From DAOUMU01 sp034409055 (lineage in GTDB: Bacteria > Chloroflexota > Anaerolineae > 4572-78 > J111): a stretch of DNA of 23,477 nt. Shown piece after piece: positions 15,955-23,103 of the stretch (its first letter is position 1; each line of letters opens with the position of its first letter). The stretch is taken from NCBI GenBank assembly GCA_034409055.1, contig DAOUMU010000563.1:1-23477 (forward strand). Reading direction: 5' to 3'. The notes beneath the pieces were generated by a model. It saw only the letters and a program-made list of their open reading frames with translations. It made no database searches and was not told the DNA's origin. Position numbers and translations under genes: made by a program.

Positions 15955-16158
15955 CAACAGGTCAATAGGTTGTATGTTTGGTAGAATTGGCGAGAGCATA
16001 AACTTGCTAGAAAACTGACCAAATTTTACATAGTATAGCACAACTTAGAAATCTTGTCATTTATCACCTTGGTCTGTTGCCCTTGGTTCTTGGTTCTTTG
16101 TAAATGGGAGTAACGAATGACCAATGATGAGTAATGAATGATTGTCAGGAGGTACGAT
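15955..16158. other. Intergenic stretch, no gene seen
   Basis: About 200 bp of AT-rich sequence with degenerate short repeats (CCTTGGTTCTTGGTTCTT; AATGACCAATGATGAGTAATGAATG). ACATAGTATAG near 16028 could be part of a promoter for the gene at 16159, but no convincing -35 accompanies it. Confidence 0.4.
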
Positions 16159-16404
16159 TTGGCAACTGAAATAACGGTTAAAATGCTCAAAGAAATGCTG
16201 GCCGATGTGCCTGATGAGGCCTTGATTGTGTTGTCGCGGGATATCGAGGGTAATGCCTTTTCGCCGGCCATCACCTATACCAAAGAGGCGGCGTACGTGC
16301 CGGGCTACCGTCCGTGGCTATCGGGCGAGATTTATACCAAAGATGCCCCGGAGTTTCAGCATTGCCGGGGCAGGCGGGCCTTTGTGTTGTGGCCCATGCA
16401 TTAA
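16159..16404 (+). CDS. 81-aa protein, paralogue of the small dndE-coupled protein
   Basis: The start is taken as TTG at 16159 because CAGGAGG lies 6 bp upstream and because the paralogue next to dndE begins at the same place (MAVKELTVKDLK against MATEITVKMLKE). An in-frame ATG at 16138 lies before the ribosome-binding site. The protein has an N-terminal VKMLKEMLADVPDE helix, a VLSRDIEGNAFSP core and a C-terminal LWPMH end. I know of similar short proteins of unknown function in phages and bacteria but no assigned role. It lies on the + strand, outside the interference operon's terminator. Together with the split copy at 5427-8346 it brackets that operon, and a broken third copy follows at once. 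Confidence 0.7.
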   Translation: MATEITVKMLKEMLADVPDEALIVLSRDIEGNAFSPAITYTKEAAYVPGYRPWLSGEIYTKDAPEFQHCRGRRAFVLWPMH

Positions 16405-16437
16405 GCTTTTACAGTACGTACGTGGTTGCTGTTTTGT

Positions 16438-16551
16438 GAGGCTCTGTACGTGCCACGGAATGCCTGGCGGGGCAATGTCTTCAGCAAAAATGAAGCCGAG
16501 TTGCTGGGGAACTCGGCTACTCTGGCCCTGGTATTGCGACCTGTTCAATAA
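16438..16551 (+). pseudogene. 3' fragment of a third copy of the small protein family
   Basis: The frame EALYVPRNAWRGNVFSK, continuing to LVLRPVQ and a TAA at 16549-16551, aligns with the C-terminal half of the protein at 16159 (EAAYVPGYRPWLSGEIYTK ... FVLWPMH). Nothing matching the first half is found upstream, so this is a truncated tandem duplicate. Conservation of YVP, W, G and K suggests these are the important residues. Confidence 0.7.
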
Positions 16552-16734
16552 TCTCTGGCTGGCGATAAGCGGAGATAGAAAATTTGTAACTACTCAGCCA
16601 TACTCTATCAGATGTTTGGTCATTGGAGGTTGGTCATTAGAGATTGGTAATTTTTTCCAATCTCCAAATCGAGCAAAATATCACGCATCACGTTTCACGT
16701 TTCACGCGGCTGGCGATATTTATTTTTTCTCTGA
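16552..16734. repeat. Intergenic stretch with short degenerate repeats and a hairpin
   Basis: GAGATTGG (16640-16647) and CCAATCTC (16657-16664) form an 8-bp stem around TAATTTTTT. It is preceded by ATTGGAGGTTGG and followed by CACGTTTCACGTTTCACG, a short tandem pattern. No gene is visible. Such sequences are typical filler in accessory regions of this type of genome. Confidence 0.5.
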
Positions 16735-17136
16735 TCAGGCCTGGGCGATTAGAGACCAATTCTTTTTAATGGCTGTAATCGCCCGGTTTGTGATGCGCCG
16801 GTAAGCCTGGTTCGGCGGGACCACCAGGGTTAAAATCAACGGCTGGCCGGCATCGGTTTCAAAAAAACGGCAAACCAGTCGAAACCGGTCATCACAAACC
16901 AGCGAGAGTTCATTGACATAGGCCATGTCTAATTCGTGCCGGACTCGTTGCGTGACTGCGCGGAGTAGAGCCGTCATAGCGGCCATCATGGTGGTGGTTT
17001 AGTAAGTGGCTACCACGGCTACGGGCAGACCATCCGGGGCAGACAGGAGCGCAGCTTCATAATCGCCCTCGACAATTATGCCGCTTAAAATCTCCTCAAG
17101 GATAACTTGTTTTGTAATCTGCGGTTGGGCCGTCAT
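16735..17136 (-). pseudogene. Roadblock/LC7 (MglB-like) protein interrupted by an in-frame TAA
   Basis: Reading from ATG 17136 gives MTAQPQITKQ... then EGDYEAALLSAPDGLPVAVVATY, a TAA at 16999-17001, and in the same frame TTTMMAAMTALLRAVTQRV through to IKKNWSLIAQA, ending at 16735. Together they make one roadblock/LC7 domain of about 134 residues: the GLPVAVV strand, the long AAMTALLRAVTQRV helix, and the CRFFETDAGQPLILTLVV strand pair. Such proteins regulate small Ras-like GTPases. The stop falls in the loop before the helix, so the gene is probably dead. The second half (from ATG 16989) could still be made as an 84-aa fragment but would lack the first strands. A sequencing error is the main alternative. 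Confidence 0.68.
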
Positions 17137-17177
17137 AGCCTTGCTTCGTTCACTGCGTTCACTGTCTGAACTACTTA

Positions 17178-17473
17178 CTATACAATATTTATCATAAACC
17201 GAGAATCTAAAATAACAATAGCGAAAAAGTCAGGGGAAAAGTTAAAATTATTCTTATGGGCGGCCAAAACGATTTCTTGCTCGGCCTGGGCTGGGGCAAA
17301 CTCGATGCCGATCCCTTCGTTGAAGTAGGGATAGGCCTGAAAGGGTGGAGATGGTAAGCAATGCCCTGGCGGGCCAGCCAATCACCCAGGGCCCGGACCG
17401 TCTCCTGCTCGGCCGCGCTGCCGCTGGGGCGGGGGATGGAGAGGAGACGCAGCGGTTCAGGGTAGCCAGTCAT
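17178..17473 (-). pseudogene. N-terminal fragment of an M28-peptidase-like gene, frameshifted
   Basis: The frame starting at ATG 17473 reads MTGYPEPLRLLSIPRPSGS, continuing to LARQGIAYHLHPF, which looks like the start of an M28-family aminopeptidase-like protein. At about 17340 the sense continues in another frame as QAYPYFNEGIGIEFAPAQAE and ends at 17178. A one-base change near CACCCTTTCAGG explains the shift. The metal-binding domain is missing, so only a remnant is present. The family assignment rests on the IPRPSGS segment and is tentative. Confidence 0.45.
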
Positions 17474-17478
17474 GGGGA

Positions 17479-17551
17479 GTGGTCAGTGATCAGTTATCAG
17501 TGGTCAGTGATCAGTTATCAGTGGTCAGTGGTTAGTTGTCAGTGGTCAGCT
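17479..17551. repeat. Degenerate CAGTGRTCAGT repeat array, left of the membrane-protein gene
   Basis: Short units such as GTGGTCAGTGATCAGTTATCA recur in tandem with small changes. A similar array lies at 18557-18642, on the other side of the gene at 17774-18547. No gene is visible in it. Confidence 0.75.
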
Positions 17552-17574
17552 AAGCCATTTTTGGACCTGGCCCC

Positions 17575-17666
17575 ATATAACAACGGATCAAAGGATTAAA
17601 CGGATGGCTGTTTTAGCTTCATTAAGGTGGCCCAAATCCGGTTAATCCTCGAATCCGTTGTTATAT
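17575..17666. repeat. Imperfect 31-bp inverted repeat
   Basis: 17575-17605 and 17636-17666 are inverted copies matching at 27 of 31 positions, beginning ATATAACAACGGAT, around a 30-nt loop. The transcript could fold into a long hairpin. It may be a miniature palindromic element. The + strand direction also places it just beyond the stop of the membrane-protein gene. Confidence 0.7.
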
Positions 17667-17773
17667 CCGTGCCAGGCACTGGTATTCTGGCTCGGATACA
17701 CCCGCTCCATTTGTTCAATCAGGTTAAAAGTGTCCAATTGACTTGGTTCTACATTAACGGTTTGCACCGGTCC

Positions 17774-18547
17774 TCAAAATCCGGGAGATCTGCCTTGCCT
17801 ACGCTGTCGCAGGGCATCGTGGAGGAGTTCGAGGCCGACCAGGGCCAGCAGCCATTGTATTTCTTCGGGCTGCAAGTCGGAGACCAGGTTTTGGATCAAG
17901 GGCCGCCGGGTCGAGTCGGCCACAAAGGGGCTGCTGCCCCGGACCAGGGCATCGCTGATCTCGGCCACGGTTCGACCATGGAGTTCCAGCGGACCGTATT
18001 TTTTCGTGACCGGTGCACTGCCCATCGACCAGCGCCAGCCTTGATAGCGGTGATACTGGCCAATCGGCTGGCCACTGGGGTCAAAGATGGCGCCCCCATC
18101 CCGAGGCATACGACCCAGAGGTTGCCCATTGCCGGTCACACGAATCTCTGTCCCGGCCATATCCAGCCGTATCTCCGACTCGGTGGTGCGCAAGAGCAGC
18201 AGACCCTGGCTCCCTTTCAGGCTCAGATAGTAGGCCAGCCAGCCGGGCTGATCGGGCGAAGCCAGGCTTTTGACCGTGCCCTGATATTGGCGGGGCAGAA
18301 AACCGCTGCGAGTACCCTCCCAACGGGCGGCCAGGTCGGCCAGCGCCTCCGGCCGCCAGGATAATAGCTGGGGCATAGCCTGGGCCAAGAAATTAGTGGC
18401 GTTAGTCTCGGCCTGGGCCATCTGCTGGGCGCTGTAAGGCCGGCTCGTCTGCCGCACCACCAGCAAGAAAACCAGGCCAAAACCCAGAATGATCAACAGT
18501 CCAAATCCGGCCATACAACCCAAAAGAGCCAGGGTAGATGAGTCCAT
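17774..18547 (-). CDS. Membrane-anchored protein of unknown function
   Basis: The 257-aa protein begins with one strong transmembrane segment (about residues 7-32, LLGCMAGFGLLIILGFGLVF) and then has a soluble domain on one side of the membrane. That domain is rich in beta-like segments (GWLAYYLSLKGSQGLLLLRT, EIRLDMAGTEIRVTGNGQPL) and ends with a helical, basic tail. I do not recognise a family. GAGGT precedes the ATG at 18547. The gene is flanked on both sides by the same degenerate CAGTGATCAGT-type repeats, and no neighbour suggests a pathway. The opposite strand is open for 245 codons, but it lacks sensible protein features. Confidence 0.75.
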   Translation of the reverse strand: MDSSTLALLGCMAGFGLLIILGFGLVFLLVVRQTSRPYSAQQMAQAETNATNFLAQAMPQLLSWRPEALADLAARWEGTRSGFLPRQYQGTVKSLASPDQPGWLAYYLSLKGSQGLLLLRTTESEIRLDMAGTEIRVTGNGQPLGRMPRDGGAIFDPSGQPIGQYHRYQGWRWSMGSAPVTKKYGPLELHGRTVAEISDALVRGSSPFVADSTRRPLIQNLVSDLQPEEIQWLLALVGLELLHDALRQRRQGRSPGF

Positions 18548-18556
18548 AATCTTACC

Positions 18557-18642
18557 TCGTTATCAGTGGTCAGTCATCAGTGATCAGTGATCAGTTATCA
18601 GTGGTCAGTGGTCGGTGGTCAGTGGTCGGTGGTTAGCCGTCA
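18557..18642. repeat. Degenerate CAGTGRTCAGT repeat array, right of the membrane-protein gene
   Basis: Units such as CAGTGATCAGTGATCAGTTA and GTGGTCGGTGGTCAGTGG run in tandem directly upstream of the gene ending at 17774. It is the counterpart of the array at 17479-17551. It lies between two - strand genes with no space for another. Confidence 0.75.
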
Positions 18643-18663
18643 GTCTTTGAGCCAATCTCTTTT

Positions 18664-19365
18664 TCAACCAAACAAATCCTGCAACGCCTTAATGTAATTA
18701 TGCGGATAGTGGTCTTCCAACTTGTCCAAAAGTTTATCCACCATCCCGATCACCTGAGCCTTGGCCTGCTGACCGACGTGAAAGAGCTGGCCAACGTGTT
18801 GGTAGCCGCCTGCCGGGAAGTTGGGCACCGCGTCTGAGCTGTTGACGATGCGGAAGGTCTGGGGCACGCGTTTGTTGTAAGACTTAACAAAATCGGCGTT
18901 GCCCACTTTGGGCGAGCCGTAGGTATAGCAGCGGACCTCTTTATCCGGTAGATTGTACTGGATGTCCAGGGCGGCCAGGGTGGCCAGGGCACCGCCCACG
19001 CTGTGGCCGGTACAGACAATGCGCCGGTGAGGCGTCTTTTTGGCCGCATCCAGCACCGCGTCTCGGACCGATTTGTAGGCCGAGATAAAGCCGGCATGCA
19101 CTTTGACCTTCTTATTGCGGCTTTTTTCGTACGGATAGACCTGCTGGATAAATTTCAAATCGGTGATCCAGTCGGCTATACCGGTTTCCTCTGAGCCTCT
19201 AAAGGCGATGACAAAGGTATTATCGTAGGCTTCGCCAAAGATACCCTGGGTATCGGTGGCTTTGTTTTCAAACTTGGCCGTCATGCGAAAATCTTTTGAA
19301 GCAACCGAACCGCCGTAGGTCGATTGGGAAATCATAGCACACAGGGTAGCTTCTTTGTTATCCAT
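18664..19365 (-). CDS. Class 3 lipase (alpha/beta hydrolase)
   Basis: The 233-aa product has the lipase class 3 layout. There is an AFRGSEETGIADWITDL segment (54-70) typical of the oxyanion region, the nucleophile elbow GHSVGG with S122, a catalytic acid D178 in SSDAVPNFP, and a histidine near the end (H219 or H222 in DHYPHNY). It would hydrolyse esters such as triacylglycerols. I see no signal peptide or lipobox, so it is probably intracellular or leaves by another route. The length is near the minimum for the family, without an extra lid domain. GAGGAGG precedes the ATG. It stands alone in the decayed region and appears intact. Confidence 0.9.
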   Translation of the reverse strand: MDNKEATLCAMISQSTYGGSVASKDFRMTAKFENKATDTQGIFGEAYDNTFVIAFRGSEETGIADWITDLKFIQQVYPYEKSRNKKVKVHAGFISAYKSVRDAVLDAAKKTPHRRIVCTGHSVGGALATLAALDIQYNLPDKEVRCYTYGSPKVGNADFVKSYNKRVPQTFRIVNSSDAVPNFPAGGYQHVGQLFHVGQQAKAQVIGMVDKLLDKLEDHYPHNYIKALQDLFG

Positions 19366-19452
19366 TAGATGCCTCCTCTTAACTATTACTATGGTAAGTT
19401 AAAAAGCAACTACCTGGTTTGAGCCAGATGTGACACTTTGGCTCATCTGTTG

Positions 19453-19630
19453 AAAGTGTGCATGTCATTGCGAGGACGCAGTCCGAAGCAATCTCCACCT
19501 TCAATGAGGGAGACTGCTTGGCCTTCTAAATCTCCCCTGGCCTGGGGTTTTGATCCCGGAAGTATTCTCCACTTTCTAATGAAGGAGACTGCTTCGCCTA
19601 AAGGCTCGCAGTGACATGTCAGCACACTTT
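19453..19630. repeat. MITE-like palindromic element 1 (178 bp)
   Basis: The ends are inverted copies: AAAGTGTGC at 19453 continues to ATGTCATTGCGAG, and the far end read backward is AAAGTGTGC, TGAC, then ATGTCACTGCGAG. Internally, GGAGACTGCTT is repeated. This is the GTCATTGCGAGG...GAAGCAATCTCC type of dispersed palindrome seen in many bacterial genomes. An apparent 60-codon frame across it is not a gene. Confidence 0.75.
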
Positions 19631-19650
19631 TTACATATGAGCCTCACAAT

Positions 19651-19706
19651 GTAGGGGCGTACCCTTGTGGGCGCCTAATCGGGCAGGCACAAGGCCCTGC
19701 CCCTAC
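19651..19706. repeat. Palindromic element 2 with GTAGGGGC ends
   Basis: GTAGGGGC (19651-19658) pairs with GCCCCTAC (19699-19706), and within it CCTTGTG pairs with CACAAGG. It is a compact dispersed hairpin element of a type common in Chloroflexota and other phyla. No coding potential is visible. Confidence 0.7.
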
Positions 19707-19742
19707 CCAAAATTATAGAGATGATATATTTTGAGTTTTATT

Positions 19743-19902
19743 GTAACTACCTACCCTCATGTCATTCCGAGGAGCTCAGTACCCAAAGGGCATAGACGAC
19801 GAGGAAGCCCCGAAACTTTGGCCCAAAAGAGGTCTACTTTACCAAAACCTTGGGGATTCTTCACTCGTTGCGCTCGTTCAGAATGACATGGTAGGTAGTT
19901 AC
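19743..19902. repeat. MITE-like palindromic element 3 (160 bp)
   Basis: The left end GTAACTACCTACC, three bases, then ATGTCATTC is mirrored by the right end (complement of 19878-19902), reading GTAACTACCTACC then ATGTCATTC without the three-base insert. The interior is unique and non-coding. It resembles element 1 in its ATGTCATT core but has different outer ends. Confidence 0.75.
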
Positions 19903-19933
19903 GTTTTATTATAATTATAAATGAAGAGATTGC

Positions 19934-20075
19934 CTAATAGACAACAATACCAATAGCGCGTTAATTGACTTGCACAATGTGGTCAAGACCTATGAGACTG
20001 GCGCGGGAGACGTCACCTGCTCAAAGACATCAACCTGAAAGTGCGCTCTGGCCAGTCTGTGGCCGGCCTTGCCGG
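19934..20075 (+). pseudogene. Remnant of an ABC transporter ATPase (LolD/MacB type)
   Basis: In one frame 19961-20017 reads LIDLHNVVKTYETGAGDVT. From about 20020 another frame reads LKDINLKVRSGQSVAG. Joined, these are the opening strands of a LolD/MacB-type ATPase just before Walker A, with a small deletion between. No start codon lies upstream in frame, and the Walker A motif and the rest are missing. It is a short decayed fragment. Confidence 0.6.
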
Positions 20076-20128
20076 CTACCGGTGTTCACCCGGCCTGCTG
20101 CGCTACTCGGACCTGTTCTCGATTGATC

Positions 20129-20614
20129 CTAACGCCTCACTGCGGCGGGCAGACAATCCAACCAACCCACCTCCAGAGCACCCCACAACCCAATCAGGAT
20201 CGCCTCGGCCACGTCGTGTCGGAGTGAGGTGGGACGGGGGGCGCCGGACCACTCAATGACCCGGCGAGCCATATCGTCGGCGCTGTGCTTGGCCTGAGGT
20301 CCGCTGCGCTGCTGGCGTGGGTAAAGCAGCCGCTGCCGCCAGGCCTCGGCGCTAATCTGATACACGGGAATGTCTCGCCGCTCGGCCTCGCGCTCCCAGA
20401 TTTCTGCGATTGGCCCGCTTCCCTCCAGCACCAGCCAGGCCAGATCGGGCAGATCGTTGAACACCCCACGTACCCCGCGCCGAAGCCGGGCTGCGGTCCC
20501 GAAGTTTTTGGATCGATACCAGCGCAGCCGCCCATCCTGTCCGTATAAGGCCAGGCCGGTTTTCAAACCTACATCAACGGCCAACAGTGAACTAATCGAT
20601 ACCCACCTCCCCAC
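20129..20614 (-). CDS. Stand-alone RuvC-like (RNase H fold) protein
   Basis: The product (up to 161 aa) has acidic residues in RuvC-like positions: D14 in LLAVDVGLKTGLALY, E64 in AWLVLEGSG, and D134 with E137 in RHDVAEAILIG. The last pair is three residues apart, as in RuvC. Together with the length, this suggests a Holliday-junction-resolvase-like nuclease fold. It is not the housekeeping RuvC by sequence context, and no ruvAB is near. The frame opens with GTG at 20614. GGGGAGG right there suggests translation may instead begin slightly downstream at a TTG (about 20584 or 20581), which would keep D14. Its substrate is unknown; it might act on recombination intermediates of a mobile element. 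Confidence 0.6.
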   Translation of the reverse strand: MGRWVSISSLLAVDVGLKTGLALYGQDGRLRWYRSKNFGTAARLRRGVRGVFNDLPDLAWLVLEGSGPIAEIWEREAERRDIPVYQISAEAWRQRLLYPRQQRSGPQAKHSADDMARRVIEWSGAPRPTSLRHDVAEAILIGLWGALEVGWLDCLPAAVRR

Positions 20615-20640
20615 TTCTTGCCACGAATTCCCATAAGGGA

Positions 20641-20894
20641 GTTCCAGAATTTAAATGCTCCCAAAACTGTATCGTCCGCGTGCTACGTGTCGCTTGCGTG
20701 CCCTTGGCGGCGTGTTGCGTGAGGGTTTTCGGCCAAATACCCAAAAAGCGGGCACAGGTACCCAAAAAGCGGGCACAGGTACCCAAAAAGCGGGCACAGG
20801 TTTAACACGCAGCACGCAACACGCAGCACGATTTTGGGAGCATTACCCGCCTGTACCCACAGGGCACAGGCGGGCACAGGTATTTTTCTGGAAC
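20641..20894. repeat. Nested inverted-repeat element between two genes
   Basis: GTTCCAGAA (20641-20649) is mirrored by TTCTGGAAC (20886-20894). Inside, AATGCTCCCAAAA (20654-20666) is mirrored by TTTTGGGAGCATT (20832-20844). A further 9-bp stem, CCCGCCTGT with ACAGGCGGG, lies at 20846-20874. The interior contains CACGCAGCACGCAACACGC-type short repeats and a perfect tandem repeat. It separates the beta-helix protein gene from the RuvC-like gene and could form several hairpins in their transcript. Confidence 0.65.
20738..20800. repeat. Three perfect tandem copies of a 21-bp unit
   Basis: The unit begins TACCCAAAAAGCGGG and ends CACAGG. It occurs three times without change at 20738-20758, 20759-20779 and 20780-20800. 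The length is a multiple of three in every frame, so the frames across it look like repeated peptides, but no gene is supported. Confidence 0.9.
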
Positions 20895-20918
20895 TGCCTA
20901 AGTATACCACACCCCAGG

Positions 20919-23027
20919 CTACTTAAGAATAACGGGCAGATAGACGCTCGTTAGTGTTTGAGGCGGTTTGGAAAACTCAGAGGTATCGCCCGTGGTCAGG
21001 TCGGTGGCCGTAGCGGTGACCTGGCCGTCGACAGCGGCCTGGCTAAAACTGAAGGAGGCATTACCGCTACCGTCGGTGGTGACATCGAGCGACCCCAGAT
21101 AAGTTTTACCTTCCCCATAACCACTACCGTCCAGGCTGGTATTCGAGAAAAATTCAAGGCGGAAGGTGCGATTAGCCGTACTATTGAGACGACCCTGAAT
21201 CGTCGTTCCATTGACCGAGTCTAAAACGGGGAAGTTTTGCAAACGGTTGCCGCCGTTGTTATCCGTATCATTGGCGTCGTTGGCCGTCACTCCATCGGCC
21301 GATGTCCCCAGGGTCAGGTCAATGCCCAAACTACCGTTATCAAAAAGGCTGTTTTGAGTGATTTTGTTGTTGATGGCACAGGGATTTGTCCCTTTTGAGC
21401 ACGAAGCTGAATTTTGGTCTTTGATCAGAACGCCGTTTTGGCTGTTACCGGCAATGGTGTTATTTTGGATGGTATTTCCCTCAGCATCCTCAATTTGGAT
21501 ACCCGCTTTGCCGTTACCAAGCGTGGTCACGTTGCCATCTTTACCTGTTCCAATTTTGTTACCGGTGATGGTATTCCCCGTGGCACAAGGCGGCGTTGTA
21601 CAACCGGCAATCGGCCCGAAATCAGGATGTGTGCCCACGAAATCGGTCATATCAAGGCCATCGCCACCATTGCCCGCAATAAGATTGTCTTGAATAGGGT
21701 TATTCTTGGCATTGACCAACAATACTCCGTCTTTTGCGTTCCCCAAATCAGCCGTGCCGTTTTTATCGGTGCCGATGTAGTTGTCACGGATGGTATTATT
21801 CTGGGCTTCACCGCCATCACCGACAATGGCGATGCCACTCTGCGAATTAGCAGAAATAAGGTTACCAGAAATGACATTGGTAGCGGCGTTGAGCATAGCG
21901 ATGCCAAACGCATTGGCAGCGGCTGCCTGACCGGCCGCATTGGTGCCGATGAAATTACAACTTATCGTATTGGCATCGCTGCTGACCCTGATCCCAATCC
22001 CGACATCAACGTTAAGAATGTTTTTCGTAAAATTGTTAATGACCAGTCCGTGTACTGTGCTGGTGCCTGCCTTTAAGTGCAGACCGGTCGGCGGGGTGGG
22101 CGGATTGCCGAGCGTGACCGGGACATTGCTGCCGTTCAACTCGACCAGCAAATTGGGGGCAGCAGGCCAGCCGTCACAGGTTGCCCCCGGTTGGGCCAGG
22201 CCATCAATGGTGACCGGTTGGGTAATATCGGGTAGAGCAGAGGTAAGGTTGATCGTTCTGACACCGCCGCCAGAAATGTTAAACTGAATCGTGTTGGCCA
22301 CGCTGGTCAGGGCATTTGATTCCATGATCGCCGCGCGCAACGTACATTCACCGGCGGTGCTTGTTTCACACATGCCGTTGCCCGGATTGTTGTCAGGCCC
22401 ATCGCCGGTACTGTTGACGACCAGAATATTACAGTCCACCGTATGTGAACCTAAACCGGTGAAGTCATCTAGCTCAAAACCGTTCCATTCAACCGCCGGG
22501 TCAAAGGCATCATTGGGATTCGTGTCACCGGTACAGACATTTAGCTTACGGCGCAGGGTGCTGTCCACAGTCGTTGTGGGTTCGCTGCCCCATCCATTGC
22601 CAGGGTCGGTACCCACCTGGCCAATAACATCAAGAATTGTACCACTGGCCCCACCTTTTTTGAGCACAACAGCATCATCGCCGTTAAACCAAGCTCCACC
22701 TTGAGTTTGGTCAGCCGATCCGGCGAAGACTGCCGAAGAATCGGCAACAACAAACACATCCCCATCAGCTACATTTCCACTCAAGGCGATGGTGTGACCG
22801 GCAGAAGCACTCCCATTGAAATAAAACTGGACAACATAATTGCCGGCGGCCAGGTCAATCGAGGCTCCGGTGCCGTTGTAAATTTCAAGGCCTTTGTTGT
22901 TACTGCTGCCCTCCACATACTCAGAGATAAATATATCAGTGGGTGAGCCTGCCTGGACAATTTTTGCGTTCGACAACGAGATGACGATCAGCAAAAGTAC
23001 GACACTAACAAATTTTAGCGTTCTCAT
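20919..23027 (-). CDS. Secreted lamin-tail/CSLREA/beta-helix surface protein
   Basis: The start at 23027 is preferred because AGGAGGATACCCC precedes it and it gives a proper signal peptide (MRTLKFVSVVLLLIVISLSN, cleavage probably near VQAG). An upstream in-frame start at 23081 would add residues before it. The 702-aa product begins with a lamin-tail-like domain (about 28-170, IFISEYVEGSSNNKGLEIYN). A CSLREA-like region follows (NGMCETSTAGECTLRAAIME), and then a right-handed parallel beta-helix (about 300-580) with repeats such as GNLISANSQSGIAIVGD and NTIAGNSQNGVLIK. A C-terminal beta-sandwich ends in VYLPVILK, a tail often seen in secreted Chloroflexota proteins. It likely acts outside the cell in adhesion or binding. 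No catalytic residues were identified, so a polysaccharide-degrading role is only possible. Confidence 0.85.
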   Translation of the reverse strand: MRTLKFVSVVLLLIVISLSNAKIVQAGSPTDIFISEYVEGSSNNKGLEIYNGTGASIDLAAGNYVVQFYFNGSASAGHTIALSGNVADGDVFVVADSSAVFAGSADQTQGGAWFNGDDAVVLKKGGASGTILDVIGQVGTDPGNGWGSEPTTTVDSTLRRKLNVCTGDTNPNDAFDPAVEWNGFELDDFTGLGSHTVDCNILVVNSTGDGPDNNPGNGMCETSTAGECTLRAAIMESNALTSVANTIQFNISGGGVRTINLTSALPDITQPVTIDGLAQPGATCDGWPAAPNLLVELNGSNVPVTLGNPPTPPTGLHLKAGTSTVHGLVINNFTKNILNVDVGIGIRVSSDANTISCNFIGTNAAGQAAAANAFGIAMLNAATNVISGNLISANSQSGIAIVGDGGEAQNNTIRDNYIGTDKNGTADLGNAKDGVLLVNAKNNPIQDNLIAGNGGDGLDMTDFVGTHPDFGPIAGCTTPPCATGNTITGNKIGTGKDGNVTTLGNGKAGIQIEDAEGNTIQNNTIAGNSQNGVLIKDQNSASCSKGTNPCAINNKITQNSLFDNGSLGIDLTLGTSADGVTANDANDTDNNGGNRLQNFPVLDSVNGTTIQGRLNSTANRTFRLEFFSNTSLDGSGYGEGKTYLGSLDVTTDGSGNASFSFSQAAVDGQVTATATDLTTGDTSEFSKPPQTLTSVYLPVILK

Positions 23028-23064
23028 GGGGTATCCTCCTCCTTGGTCAAAGTAATCAAAAAGC

Positions 23065-23103
23065 CACAAACCCTGGGGCACATCCCCATATCAAAGTTTG
23101 TGG
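23065..23103 (-). promoter_or_regulatory. Hairpin with a T-run in the leader of the surface-protein gene
   Basis: On the - strand, GCCACAAAC (from 23103) and GTTTGTGGC (to 23063) pair over 9 bp around GGGGATGTGCCCC, itself a small hairpin, and are followed by TTTTTG. This is the shape of an intrinsic terminator, located about 35 bp before the ribosome-binding site. It could be an attenuator or riboswitch expression platform, or simply terminate a transcript from the right. No riboswitch family is recognised. Confidence 0.5.

Noticed and set aside
16999..17001. Stop-codon recoding or programmed readthrough at the roadblock TAA
   Set aside because: TAA is the least read-through stop, and no structure or recoding signal follows it; a point mutation or sequencing error is simpler.
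17627..18364. A 245-codon frame on the + strand over the membrane-protein gene
   Set aside because: It starts inside the inverted repeat and lacks any domain, while the - strand frame has a good ribosome-binding site and a transmembrane segment.
20738..20800. A CRISPR array at the 21-bp repeats
   Set aside because: The copies are directly adjacent with no spacers, and no cas gene is present.
21414..22076. A 220-codon frame on the + strand inside the beta-helix gene
   Set aside because: It is antisense to repeated Asn/Gly/Thr codons of the surface protein and has no independent support.
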